DNA of 64,000 nucleotides from Limnohabitans sp. Jir61 (GTDB lineage: Bacteria > Pseudomonadota > Gammaproteobacteria > Burkholderiales > Burkholderiaceae_C), in NCBI RefSeq assembly GCF_003063545.1, contig NZ_NESD01000001.1, forward strand, positions 310,001-374,000. Reading direction: 5' to 3'. Made by a program: the position numbers and the translations under genes. The notes beneath the pieces were generated by a model. It ran no database searches and had not been told where the DNA came from. It saw nothing but the letters and a program-made list of their open reading frames with translations. Below, piece after piece: positions 9,278 through 17,133 of this stretch. Position 1 is the first letter of the stretch. Every line of letters begins with the position of its first letter.

Positions 9278-10309
9278 TTAGGCTTTGTCTGCCGCAGAGG
9301 TGAACGAGTCTGCATAGAACTCGTCCGATGGCAAGCCTGCTTGCGTATAAGTAGCGCGGGCCGAATCCACCACGATGGGCGCACCGCAGGCGTAAACCTG
9401 ATAGCCGCTGAGGTCGGCGTGGTCTTGCAATACAGCAGCGTGCACAAAGCCTGTGCGGCCGGTCCAGTTGTCTTCAGGCAGGGCATCAGACACCACAGGC
9501 ACATAGGTGAGGTTGGGCATGGCAGCGGCTTGAGCTTGGACCCAGTCGTTCATGTAGAGGTCGGCAGGGCGACGGCCACCCCAGTAGAGGGTCACAGGGC
9601 GTGTGATGCCCTTATGGTGCATATGCTCCAAAATGGCTTTAATAGGCGCAAAGCCTGTGCCAGAGGCCAAGAACACCAAAGGCTTGTCAGAGTCCTCGCG
9701 CAAGAAGAAGCTGCCTTGTGGGCCTTCGATGCGTTGGATTTCTTTTTCTTTCATCGCACCAAACACGTGGTCGGTGAACTTACCGCCGGGCATGTGGCGG
9801 ATGTGCAGCTCAATCGCGGGTGAGCCTTCGACAAAGGTATGCGGTGCATTGGCCATCGAGTAGCTGCGGCGGTCACCGTCGCGCAACAAAAAGTCAACGT
9901 ACTGGCCTGCATGGAATTTCATCGGGTCGGTGGCGGGCAGTTGCAGCTTGACGATCATCACGTCGTGCGAGGCTTTCTCCAGCGAGACCACACGCACGGG
10001 CATCTTCTTGATGGGGAACGCGCCTTCTTCCACCACTTGGCGAGATTCCAACACCACATCGCTGTGCGCGGTGGCGCAGCAGGTCAGGACAAAGCCGTTG
10101 GCCGCTTCTTCAGGGCTGAGGGCTTTTTCTTGGTGTTTGCCGTGCGTCACTTCGCCCGAAATCTTTTTGCACTTGCAAGAGCCGCATGCGCCGTCCTTGC
10201 AGCCGTAGGGCAGGCCGATGCCTTGGCGCAGGCCAGCAGCCAGCAAGGTTTCGTCAGAAGTGGCGGTGAATGCGCGGCCGCTGGGTTGGACCGTGATGTT
10301 GAAACTCAT
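9278..10309 (-). CDS. 2Fe-2S ferredoxin/FAD-NAD(P)H reductase (CDP-6-deoxy-delta-3,4-glucoseen reductase-like)
   Basis: This 343-aa flavoprotein reductase starts with a plant-type ferredoxin domain: YGCKDGACGSCKCKK supplies three Cys and the downstream CC in FVLTCCATAHSD supplies the fourth. An FAD domain follows (RSYSMAN) and then an NAD-binding domain (LVFLASGTGFAPIKAILEHM). This architecture is shared with AscD/RfbI, methane-monooxygenase reductase C and phenol-hydroxylase reductases. The physiological partner is unknown. ATG 10309 is divergent from the epimerase gene with only 34 nt between them, so both share a promoter region. Confidence 0.87.
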   Translation of the reverse strand: MSFNITVQPSGRAFTATSDETLLAAGLRQGIGLPYGCKDGACGSCKCKKISGEVTHGKHQEKALSPEEAANGFVLTCCATAHSDVVLESRQVVEEGAFPIKKMPVRVVSLEKASHDVMIVKLQLPATDPMKFHAGQYVDFLLRDGDRRSYSMANAPHTFVEGSPAIELHIRHMPGGKFTDHVFGAMKEKEIQRIEGPQGSFFLREDSDKPLVFLASGTGFAPIKAILEHMHHKGITRPVTLYWGGRRPADLYMNDWVQAQAAAMPNLTYVPVVSDALPEDNWTGRTGFVHAAVLQDHADLSGYQVYACGAPIVVDSARATYTQAGLPSDEFYADSFTSAADKA

Positions 10310-10343
10310 CTTTGGGTATCCTTGAACTTTTATAGGGTGTATT

Positions 10344-11258
10344 TTGCCTTCCAATCAATTCCCCCTCGGCGCTTTGCCTTCTCGCTTCAAACGCGAGCGT
10401 TTGCTCATCATCGGTTGCGGTGATGTGGGCCAGCGCTTGGTGCGAGTGCAGCGCCATGTGCGTGTGGTCGCGCTCACCTCCAGTCCTGAGCGAGTGGGGG
10501 CCTTGCGTGCCCAAGGCGTGACGCCTGTGGTGGGTAACTTGGATGAACCAGCTTCACTGCAACGCTTGGCAGGTTGGGCGACGAGGGTGCTGCACTTGGC
10601 CCCGCCGCCCTTGCAGGGCAGCACAGACCCGCGGACTTTGGCGCTTACTCGTTTATTGATGCGCCGCAGTGCGCCACGCAGCGTTGTGTATGGCTCGACC
10701 AGTGGCGTGTATGGCGACTGTGCAGGCGCGTGGGTGGATGAGAGTCGGATGGTCAACCCCATCACGCCCCGAGCGCAACGCCGTGTAGATGCCGAAGCGC
10801 GTGTGCGCCATTTAGGGCGTTTGCGCTCTAGCGCTGTGCGCGTGAGTGTGTTGCGTATTCCCGGCATCTATGCGTCTGACCGCGAGGGCGGCACACCGCG
10901 TGAGCGTTTGCTGCGCGGCACGCCCGTGTTGGCGCGTGAGGATGATGTGTTCACCAACCACATCCATGCCGATGACTTGGCGCGCGCCTGCCAGTTGGCG
11001 CTGTGGTACGGCAAGCCGCAACGCACGTACAACGTGAATGACGACAGCCAACTCTTGATGGGTGATTACTTTGACATGGCGGCAGGCTTGTATGGTTTGC
11101 CCAAGCCTCCACGCATCGGCCGAACGCAAGCGCAAACCGAGCTGCCGGCGATGCAGCTGAGTTTCATGAGCGAGTCGCGCCGCATGGTGAACAAGCGCAT
11201 GAAGCGCGAGCTGCGTTTGCAGCTGCGCTATGCGCAGGTCGAAGATGGTTTGAGGTGA
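10344..11258 (+). CDS. NAD-dependent epimerase/dehydratase family (SDR) protein
   Basis: This is an extended short-chain dehydrogenase-like protein of about 304 aa. The nucleotide-binding glycine motif is LLIIGCGDVGQRLVRV and the substrate region has VVYGSTSGVYGDCAGAWVDE, resembling YeeZ-type proteins that keep a Tyr-like YGSTSGVYGD motif. The catalytic YxxxK is not evident, so it may bind nucleotide without being a classical epimerase. The start is uncertain: TTG 10344 gives a short leader before the Rossmann fold. Confidence 0.75.
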   Translation: MPSNQFPLGALPSRFKRERLLIIGCGDVGQRLVRVQRHVRVVALTSSPERVGALRAQGVTPVVGNLDEPASLQRLAGWATRVLHLAPPPLQGSTDPRTLALTRLLMRRSAPRSVVYGSTSGVYGDCAGAWVDESRMVNPITPRAQRRVDAEARVRHLGRLRSSAVRVSVLRIPGIYASDREGGTPRERLLRGTPVLAREDDVFTNHIHADDLARACQLALWYGKPQRTYNVNDDSQLLMGDYFDMAAGLYGLPKPPRIGRTQAQTELPAMQLSFMSESRRMVNKRMKRELRLQLRYAQVEDGLR

Positions 11259-11291
11259 AACGGCTTGTTCTCCAAGTCGCCCGCACAGGCA

Positions 11292-12293
11292 TCAATCAAA
11301 CTTGATGTTGCCCGCCTTGATGGCTTTGGCCCAGCTCACAGTGTCGCGGTCTAGCAGCTTGGTGGTGTTTTCTGGCGTGAGGTAACGCACTTCCACACCA
11401 GCGGCATCGGCGCGTTGCTTGGTCTCAGGCAGTTCCATGCTGCGCTTCACATCAGCCGACAGCTTTTGCACCACGTCTTTGGGTGTGCCGCTGGCCACAT
11501 ACAAAGCGACCCATGACTCCAACTCAAAGCCACTCAAACCAGCCTCTGCTGCAGTGGGTACTTGGGGCAGCTGTGGGTGGCGTGTTTTGCCGGTGACGGC
11601 CAAAGCCTTGAGCTTGCCGCTTTGCACATGGCCCATCACCGAGGGGGGCGTGCTGATGAACACTTGCACTTGACCCGCCAACACGTCTTGAATGGCTTGG
11701 CCTGAACCCTTGTAGGGCACGTGCGTCATGTCAATGCCGGTTTGTTGTTTGAAGATTTCCGTGCCGATGTGCGACACCGAGCCATTGCCTTGCGAGGCGT
11801 AGTTGAGCTTGCCTGGGTTTTGTTTGGCCCATGCAATGAACTCTTTCAAGTTGTTAGCGGGGACGGACGGGTGCACCGCAATCACGTTGGTGGCCACTGT
11901 GATCAGGCCAATGGGCGTGAGATCTTTCAAGTCCCAAGGCAGTTTGTCCATCAGGATGGGGTTGGCAATGTGATAGCCCGAGTAGGACACCAACACGGTG
12001 TAGCCATCTTTAGCGCTGCGTGCCACTGTGGAGTAGGCCAAGTTACCGCTGCCACCTGGCTTGTTGTCTACCACCACCGATTGCCCGATGACGCGAGACA
12101 AAGGCTCGCTCACCAAGCGGGCGGACGTGTCCACCAAGCCGCCGGGTGGATTGGGTACCACCAAGGTGATGGGCTTGCTGGGGTAAGCATCGGCTTGTGC
12201 ATGCGCGACCATTGGCGCGAAGAGTGCGCCTGTGGTGACGACGGTGGCGGCGAGCAATGTGGCATTGAGTTTGCTGCGTGTGATGTGCTTCAT
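11292..12293 (-). CDS. Bug-type (TctC) tripartite tricarboxylate transporter solute receptor
   Basis: This 333-aa second Bug receptor has a signal peptide (about 33 residues ending MVAHAQA) followed by DAYPSKPITLVVPNPPGGLVDTSARL. Other family blocks are VVDNKPGGSGNLAYSTVARSAKDGYTVLVSYSG, KLNYASQGNGSVSHIGTEIFK and VPTAAEAGLSGFELESWVALYVASGTP. The ligand is not predictable. It lies downstream of and on the same strand as the flavin oxidoreductase gene, so the receptor and an ene-reductase could serve one catabolic path (inference). The ATG has a good GGAGACA Shine-Dalgarno. Confidence 0.91.
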   Translation of the reverse strand: MKHITRSKLNATLLAATVVTTGALFAPMVAHAQADAYPSKPITLVVPNPPGGLVDTSARLVSEPLSRVIGQSVVVDNKPGGSGNLAYSTVARSAKDGYTVLVSYSGYHIANPILMDKLPWDLKDLTPIGLITVATNVIAVHPSVPANNLKEFIAWAKQNPGKLNYASQGNGSVSHIGTEIFKQQTGIDMTHVPYKGSGQAIQDVLAGQVQVFISTPPSVMGHVQSGKLKALAVTGKTRHPQLPQVPTAAEAGLSGFELESWVALYVASGTPKDVVQKLSADVKRSMELPETKQRADAAGVEVRYLTPENTTKLLDRDTVSWAKAIKAGNIKFD

Positions 12294-12334
12294 ACCTTGT
12301 CTCCTGTTTGTTGTTTATTCTTGGCTTTTAGTTT

Positions 12335-13456
12335 TTAGCGCTGACCCATTTGCACTGCTTCAAAAATACCCTGCGCTTCACGCGGCATACAACGCCAGTA
12401 CTGTGGACTGGCTTGTACTTTGCCGTTCAAAGCGGCAGCTGCCTCCCACACCCAGCGGGGTTTGTAGAGGAAGGCGCGGGCTAGTGCAATTAGATCGGCG
12501 TCGCCACGCACCAAGATGTCCTCGGCTTGTTGGGGCTCGGTGATCAGTCCAACCGTGATGGTGGGCATGCCTGTCTTTTGCTTGACCAACTTGGCGAAGG
12601 GCACTTGGTAGTCGGGGCCGATGGCAATTTTTTGTTGCGCAGCCACGCCGCCTGATGAGATGTGCACAAAGTCTGCGCCTGCGAGTTTGAGGCGCAGAGA
12701 GAAGTCGGCCGTTTCTTCAGGTGTCCAGCCGTTATCCACCCAGTCAGACGCAGAGATGCGCATACCCAACGAGCCTTTAAACACCGCACGTACGGCCTCA
12801 AAAACTTCCATGGGGAAGCGTGTGCGGTTGTCAAAGTTGCCACCATAGGTATCGGTGCGATGGTTCGCGATCGGCGACAAGAATTGGTGCAACAAATAGC
12901 CGTGTGCGCCATGCAGCTCGATGGCTTCAATGCCCATCGCTTCTGCGCGTTGCGCGGCTTTGGCAAAGGCTTGTTTGATGCGCTCAAGGCCTTTGCCATC
13001 TAGCTCATGTGGTGCGGTTTCTTGCGCTAAGTGCGGGATGGCAGAGGGTGCTTCTGTGGTCCAGCCGCCTTGTGCTGGGGCCAACAACTGGCCACCTTGC
13101 CAAGGTGCTGCGCTCGATGCTTTGCGTCCCGCGTGAGCGAGCTGAATGCACACGGGGACATTGGGAGCCAATTTGCGTGCGCGGTGCAATTTGTCTTTTA
13201 AGGCTGCAGCAGTGGCGTCATCCCAGAGACCTAAGCACAAAGGCGTGATGCGACCTTCAGGTACCACGGCTGTGGCCTCGATGATGAACATGGCTGCGCC
13301 GCTGTTGAGCAAGCTGCCCCAATGCATCAAATGCCAGTCGGTGGCTTGGCCGTTGTCGGCCGAGTATTGGCACATGGGGGCGACGATGGCGCGGTTGGCC
13401 AAATTCAATGGGCCGCGTGGCGAAGTGAGGGTGAATTCAGAAAAGAGGTGGCTCAA
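12335..13456 (-). CDS. NADH:flavin oxidoreductase / Old Yellow Enzyme family (NamA/YqjM-like)
   Basis: This 373-aa TIM-barrel FMN enzyme of the OYE class has RAIVAPMCQYSADNGQATDWHLMHWGS near the N terminus (YqjM-type Cys-Gln-Tyr), QLAHAGRKAS, the catalytic-site block ELHGAHGYLLHQFLSPIANHRTDTYGG and the phosphate-binding end DADLIALARAFLYKPRW. These enzymes reduce activated C=C bonds using NAD(P)H. The proposed start is TTG 13456, which has GGAG seven bases upstream and removes 22 residues without family similarity. Confidence 0.9.
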   Translation of the reverse strand: MSHLFSEFTLTSPRGPLNLANRAIVAPMCQYSADNGQATDWHLMHWGSLLNSGAAMFIIEATAVVPEGRITPLCLGLWDDATAAALKDKLHRARKLAPNVPVCIQLAHAGRKASSAAPWQGGQLLAPAQGGWTTEAPSAIPHLAQETAPHELDGKGLERIKQAFAKAAQRAEAMGIEAIELHGAHGYLLHQFLSPIANHRTDTYGGNFDNRTRFPMEVFEAVRAVFKGSLGMRISASDWVDNGWTPEETADFSLRLKLAGADFVHISSGGVAAQQKIAIGPDYQVPFAKLVKQKTGMPTITVGLITEPQQAEDILVRGDADLIALARAFLYKPRWVWEAAAALNGKVQASPQYWRCMPREAQGIFEAVQMGQR

Positions 13457-13465
13457 GGGAACTCC

Positions 13466-13497
13466 AAAAACAAAAATGCCTGCGGAAGTGGCAGGCA
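13466..13497 (-). terminator. Rho-independent terminator of the NxQ-repeat gene
   Basis: Read on the minus strand, TGCCTGCC and GCAGGCA pair around a six-base loop and are followed by TTTTTGTTTTT. It lies about 50 nt after the stop of the repeat-protein gene and just before the flavin oxidoreductase start. Confidence 0.7.
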
Positions 13498-13548
13498 TGC
13501 ATCGTAAACAGGGTGATGCCAAAAGCGTGGCATCTGGGTGACAAGGCC

Positions 13549-14994
13549 CTAATCGAGGTCGATATTGAAATCTTCGGGGTTGCCTTTTTCAAGCTTACCG
13601 TCTTCTTTGTGAACTTTGTCTTCAAAGTCAGTCAAACGGTTGTTCAGCGCATCCACGTTGTGTTTGATGCCAGCGAGTCGGCCATGAAAGGCATCGTGCA
13701 TTTGTTCGCGCTTGAGCTTGGCGAGTCGTTGCTGCTCGGCCGCTGTCAAAGGCACACGGGGTGCTGATGGCGCTGCTGTTGTCTTTGTGGCAGCGGATGC
13801 AGCAAAGTTGGCCGCGGTTTGTGAGTCACTGCTAGGCGTAGCTGTTGGGAAGTCCACTTTGTTACGCACAACGCCGCCGGAAGGCAGCTGTTCAAAGTGG
13901 GATTCAATTTTGCCGTTGTCTACGCCTTGACGATTGGGGCCGGGCGGCGCATCTTGCGGTGCGGCTTGTCGGTTAAGTGAAGCTGCATCTGTCCCCACAG
14001 CTTGGTTATTGGGTGTGAAGCCGGGTGTGGGGGTCAGAGCTTGCTTGTTGGCTTGAATACCAAGCTTGGCCACCTGTTGCTCGTTCTTGCCTGTGGCATC
14101 CGTAGCAATACTGGCGGTATTTTTGGTGTCCCCATCCTTGCCTAGTGCTTGGCGATTGGGTGCCAAATTGTCTTGGGGTAGGGCTTGCAAATTGGCCGCA
14201 GCTGCTGGGCCGTTGTCGATGCCTTGACGGTTAAGTCCGAGGGAATCTTCGGGAATCGCTTGGTTGTTAGCGCCTATTGATTTACCGCCAATGTCTTGTA
14301 CGTTGGCCGCAATCACATCTGTTGGGATTCCTTGGCGATTGGCTTCAATGGCTTTTTCGCCTGCGATGTTTTGCTTGTTAGCCGCAATGTTGCCGCCACC
14401 CACGTTTTGTTGGTTGGCTGCAATGACATCGTTAGGGATGCCTTGGCGATTAGCTTCAATGGCTTTCTCGCCCGCGATGTTTTGCTTGTTGGCAGCTATG
14501 TTGCCGTTGCCAACGTTTTGTAGGTTCGCCGCTATGGCATCTGTAGACAAGTTTTGCACATTGGCTGCAATGCCTTTGTCGGCGCCGATGTTTTGCACAT
14601 TGGCTTGGATGCTGTCTGTGCCAATGTTTTGGATGTTGGTGTCGAGTACGTCTGTTGAGACGCTTTGAACGTTAGCTGGAGCCGTAGCACCTGCAGCAAT
14701 GGCTTGGCGATTTTGAGCGGCTTTGTCCGCTGCAATTTTTTGGATGTTCGCGTCTTCGGCTGTATCGTCTGTGGCGATATGTTCTGTGTGTTCGGCCAGT
14801 GCAGCTGCTAAAGCCTTTTCAGCTTCTAGTGCAGCTAAGGCTTTGTCTTCAAACGCGCGTTTGCGCGCTTCAGTCTCTTCAGCGTCAGAAGTAACGATGT
14901 TTTTGGGATTTTTAGCATTGCCAGTGTGCTCAGAAACCGAAACACTGTGCTTTGAGCCACTTCTGACTAAGCCGGAAAAGTCGTCGTCATTCAT
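13549..14994 (-). CDS. Large protein with NxQ-type short tandem repeats, unknown function
   Basis: This 481-aa protein is not assigned to a named family. After an acidic/Ala-rich N-terminal region with coiled-coil character (residues about 40-95), a stretch of about 260 residues repeats a 12-14 residue unit of the form N-x-Q-x-[IVL]-x-x-[DE/G]-x-[IL]-x-A-N. One 37-residue block is duplicated almost exactly. The last 60 residues form a charged coiled coil (LTAAEQQRLAKLKREQMHDA and onward). There is no signal peptide or membrane segment, so it should be cytoplasmic. ATG 14994 (MNDDDFSGLV) is chosen because longer frames run into the tRNA gene. The repeat spacing suggests a fibrous or beta-solenoid structure (inference). 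Confidence 0.7.
   Translation of the reverse strand: MNDDDFSGLVRSGSKHSVSVSEHTGNAKNPKNIVTSDAEETEARKRAFEDKALAALEAEKALAAALAEHTEHIATDDTAEDANIQKIAADKAAQNRQAIAAGATAPANVQSVSTDVLDTNIQNIGTDSIQANVQNIGADKGIAANVQNLSTDAIAANLQNVGNGNIAANKQNIAGEKAIEANRQGIPNDVIAANQQNVGGGNIAANKQNIAGEKAIEANRQGIPTDVIAANVQDIGGKSIGANNQAIPEDSLGLNRQGIDNGPAAAANLQALPQDNLAPNRQALGKDGDTKNTASIATDATGKNEQQVAKLGIQANKQALTPTPGFTPNNQAVGTDAASLNRQAAPQDAPPGPNRQGVDNGKIESHFEQLPSGGVVRNKVDFPTATPSSDSQTAANFAASAATKTTAAPSAPRVPLTAAEQQRLAKLKREQMHDAFHGRLAGIKHNVDALNNRLTDFEDKVHKEDGKLEKGNPEDFNIDLD
14324..14545 (-). repeat. 111-bp tandem duplication inside the NxQ-repeat gene
   Basis: Two adjacent 111-bp copies (about 14324-14434 and 14435-14545) differ at a modest number of bases and encode near-identical 37-residue blocks beginning IEANRQGIP. 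The unit is a multiple of three, so copy-number change would keep the frame. Confidence 0.8.
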
Positions 14995-15042
14995 AAGGTC
15001 TGAAAGCGTCGCTATCGAGTCAGGACGGTAAAGCTTTACCGA

Positions 15043-15127
15043 TGGTGCCCGGGGCCGGAATCGAACCGGCACGCCTCGCGGCGGGGGATTTTGAGTCCCC
15101 TGCGTCTACCAATTTCACCACCCGGGC
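15043..15127 (-). tRNA. tRNA-Leu (anticodon CAA)
   Basis: Read on the minus strand, the 85-nt gene folds as a class II tRNA. The acceptor stem pairs GCCCGGG with CCCGGGC, followed by A73 and an encoded CCA. The D-arm is GGTGAAATTGGTAGACGC, the anticodon arm is GGGGA-CTCAAAA-TCCCC with CAA at positions 34-36, a long variable arm follows, and the T-arm is CCGGTTCGATTCCGG. This is the integration site of the mobile region to its right. The 5' half, from the anticodon loop outward, is part of a repeat carried by the element. Confidence 0.95.
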
Positions 15128-15161
15128 ACGGGAGAGAAGACCGATATTATGACACAGATTT
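15089..15161. repeat. Direct repeat DR1 / attL of the tRNA-Leu island
   Basis: This 73-bp sequence is repeated without mismatch at 26655-26727, and its first 52 bp recur at 28576-28627. It covers the tRNA from the anticodon loop to the 5' end, plus 34 bp upstream. On the minus strand it includes CATAAT (15146-15151), a likely -10 box of the tRNA promoter. Confidence 0.93.
15146..15151 (-). promoter_or_regulatory. Probable -10 box of the tRNA-Leu promoter, inside the att repeat
   Basis: CATAAT on the minus strand lies 18 nt before the mature tRNA 5' end. The same hexamer is conserved at the displaced copy (28633-28638). No convincing -35 box is visible in the element sequence to its right. 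Confidence 0.5.
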
Positions 15162-15381
15162 TTCATCGTTCGGGCTGGCGGTGAGAAAACTTGCGTCATG
15201 GTGTGTTGTGGGCGGCTATCAGGATGGGGTGGGCAGTGGTCGGATAGTGCTGGACCCTTTGGGGGCATGCTTGTCTGTTGTATCGGCGCGAGCGGGGCAG
15301 GCTTGAGAGGTGGCCGTAGGTGCAGGGATGATTTAGTCCTCTGCATCTATAGGGTGGCTAGCGTTTGTGCGGGTTCAGGCC

Positions 15382-15402
15382 AAACTCTCAAAATGAGAGT
15401 TT
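15382..15402. repeat. Palindrome copy 1 (core ACTCTCAAAATGAGAGT)
   Basis: Eight-base arms AAACTCTC and GAGAGTTT flank AAAAT. No T-run follows, so it is not a simple terminator. The same core recurs at 17089-17107, 18179-18197 (one arm mismatch) and 21396-21420. Confidence 0.8.
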
Positions 15403-15490
15403 GATGGGGCTCAGGTGGCTTAAAAACTCGGTACCGAATTTGTTAGCAAATAAGGTTTGTTAATAATTAAAAACTAACTATGACCCTAGA

Positions 15491-15510
15491 ATTCAATTCA
15501 ATTCAATTCA
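15491..15510. repeat. Pentanucleotide repeat (ATTCA)4
   Basis: Four perfect ATTCA units in tandem lie 180 bp upstream of the FG-GAP lipoprotein start. Five-base units outside a gene can change promoter spacing by slippage, although four copies is short. Confidence 0.75.
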
Positions 15511-15689
15511 ATCTGAGACCTATTGAAATAGGACGATTTATGGAAAAAAAGCCTACCAAATGAACGCAATCCAGATTGATAACTTTGTAAAGATTGAAAA
15601 CTAAGCGTAATCACTAGTCGGAAATTAGTTACGAATCACCTAATAATAATTTATTGTCAAAAAGACGAGTAATTATCCAGGGATTGGCT

Positions 15690-16946
15690 ATGAACGCAAA
15701 AAATCTTGCTGTTTTTGTTTTGGTTGCACTTCTTGCTGCTTGCGGTGGAGGTGGTGGTGGTGGTGGCGGCTCCGGAAGTGGAAGTGGAAGTTCTGGCGGA
15801 AGTCCTACTTCATCAATTTCAGCAGTAAATAACCAAAGCGGTCTTTATGCTGGCGTAAGTAATTGGGTTGTTGGCGATTTGAACGGTGATGGCCTTGATG
15901 ATGTTGTCTTTGGAGGATGGAATGGTCCAAGCAATACAGCAAATGTAACGATTTTCATTCAAAATACAGACGGTACCCTAACTGAAAAGACAACTGCATT
16001 ATTAGATAACAGTGTGTATTCAGGAAGTCAGCGATTATTTATTTCCGATTTCGATCATGATGGTCGCGCTGATATTTGGATACCTGGATTTAACGATGGT
16101 TGTGTAGGTGGTTGCACTGCAAATAGCGTAATGTTGTGGGGGACAACAGGAAAATACACAAGACAGGATTTTACGGATGGGCTAGATAGCCATGGCGCAT
16201 GCTTAGCTGATATGGATGGCGACGGTTACTTAGATATGATTGTTCGTGGCGCTTACGTTTTTGGCCAAACAACTAGTGGTTATTATTTGAATAACCATAA
16301 CAGAACATTTACTTTTATTCCTAGTTCTCAAGTAACAGCAGGAGCTACGTGCAGTGTAGTAAAAGATCCGGGCAGTAACAACTTTGCAATCTTGCAAGGA
16401 AATACAGCTGGTGTAGCCGGATACAGTTCTTACATTTCAGTTCTAGACTCAAATTTAAACTTGATTAACGCAATCGGTGTTACAAGTCATTCAAACGTAG
16501 CTAATGACCTAATAAATTCGCAAGCATTAGATGTTAATGGCGATGGGTATATTGACTTCGTGATGGTATTTAATCAAATTGCAGGAGGTGTGGCTGGCGT
16601 TAAAGAGGTTTGGCTCAATGATGGTAATGGAGGCTTTGCATATGCATATACGATTGATAGCAGTACAAATAATCAGTATTCAATATTTAAAACGAATTTG
16701 GCGGGTCAAGACTATCTGATGTTCGATGCACCAAATGGTGATGCACAGCTGTATAAGTTAAATGCGGGCGCATGGACTCTATTTGGGAAGAGTAGTTTTG
16801 ATACTATGGCAACCGAAGCTGGAGGACGCCCTGGAGTTGCTGACTGGAGTATTAAGACTGGTTTAGTATATATGAATAGAAATTCAAATAAGATTTATAT
16901 GATGCAATATGTAAATGGAAATTTTTATACAAAACTATTGCAGTAA
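15690..16946 (+). CDS. FG-GAP/VCBS-type repeat lipoprotein
   Basis: This 418-aa predicted lipoprotein starts MNAKNLAVFVLVALLAACGGGG, with lipobox LAAC at about residues 16-19. A Gly/Ser linker follows, then repeats of the calcium-binding FG-GAP type: VVGDLNGDGLDDVVFGGWNG, ISDFDHDGRADIWIPGF, LADMDGDGYLDMIVRGA and ALDVNGDGYIDFVMVF. Such domains form a beta-propeller on the cell surface. ATG 15690 has an AGGGA Shine-Dalgarno; a 12-residue upstream extension would break the signal peptide. Codon use is AT-rich, unlike the host genes. It is the first gene of element 1 and is followed by a clear terminator. The ligand or role is unknown. Confidence 0.82.
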   Translation: MNAKNLAVFVLVALLAACGGGGGGGGGSGSGSGSSGGSPTSSISAVNNQSGLYAGVSNWVVGDLNGDGLDDVVFGGWNGPSNTANVTIFIQNTDGTLTEKTTALLDNSVYSGSQRLFISDFDHDGRADIWIPGFNDGCVGGCTANSVMLWGTTGKYTRQDFTDGLDSHGACLADMDGDGYLDMIVRGAYVFGQTTSGYYLNNHNRTFTFIPSSQVTAGATCSVVKDPGSNNFAILQGNTAGVAGYSSYISVLDSNLNLINAIGVTSHSNVANDLINSQALDVNGDGYIDFVMVFNQIAGGVAGVKEVWLNDGNGGFAYAYTIDSSTNNQYSIFKTNLAGQDYLMFDAPNGDAQLYKLNAGAWTLFGKSSFDTMATEAGGRPGVADWSIKTGLVYMNRNSNKIYMMQYVNGNFYTKLLQ

Positions 16947-17050
16947 TGTTGAAAGATTTTAATTTCCTAATAAAAATTAACGAGCTTCATTAATGAGCAT
17001 TTCGTTATTTCAAGTCCAATTTAATTGGATAACGATATATGAAGGTCAAG

Positions 17051-17080
17051 AACGCACGATCTAACTCATCGTGCGTTTTT
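17051..17080 (+). terminator. Rho-independent terminator after the FG-GAP lipoprotein gene
   Basis: AACGCACGAT and ATCGTGCGTT pair over 10 bp around a seven-base loop, followed by TTT and a mostly T/A tail. It lies about 100 nt after the stop. Confidence 0.75.
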
Positions 17081-17088
17081 CATTCTGC

Positions 17089-17107
17089 AACTCTCAAAAT
17101 GAGAGTT
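17089..17107. repeat. Palindrome copy 2 (core ACTCTCAAAATGAGAGT)
   Basis: AACTCTC and GAGAGTT arms flank AAAAT, in the gap between the convergent lipoprotein gene and the 273-aa island gene. It has no T-tract on either strand and reads in the same orientation as the other copies. Confidence 0.8.
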
Positions 17108-17133
17108 CCCAACGCTACTTACTAGCTTTACAT

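Larger units (their letters stand above)
15164..15689. other. Noncoding left end of element 1
   Basis: I see no credible gene here. The first 200 bp are GC-rich and the rest is AT-rich. The stretch holds a degenerate att-like segment (15325-15351), one copy of the 17-bp palindrome (15384-15400), four tandem ATTCA units (15491-15510) and AT-rich sequence (TAATAATAA near 15640) that could contain the promoter of the lipoprotein gene. Confidence 0.6.

Noticed and set aside
15020..15346. Reading frames overlapping the tRNA-Leu gene
   Set aside because: They run through the structured tRNA and the att repeat and have no protein-family features.
15384..17107. All palindrome copies as ordinary terminators
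   Set aside because: Only the copy at 21396 is followed by a T-run; those at 15382, 17089 and 18179 are not, and one is inside a gene.
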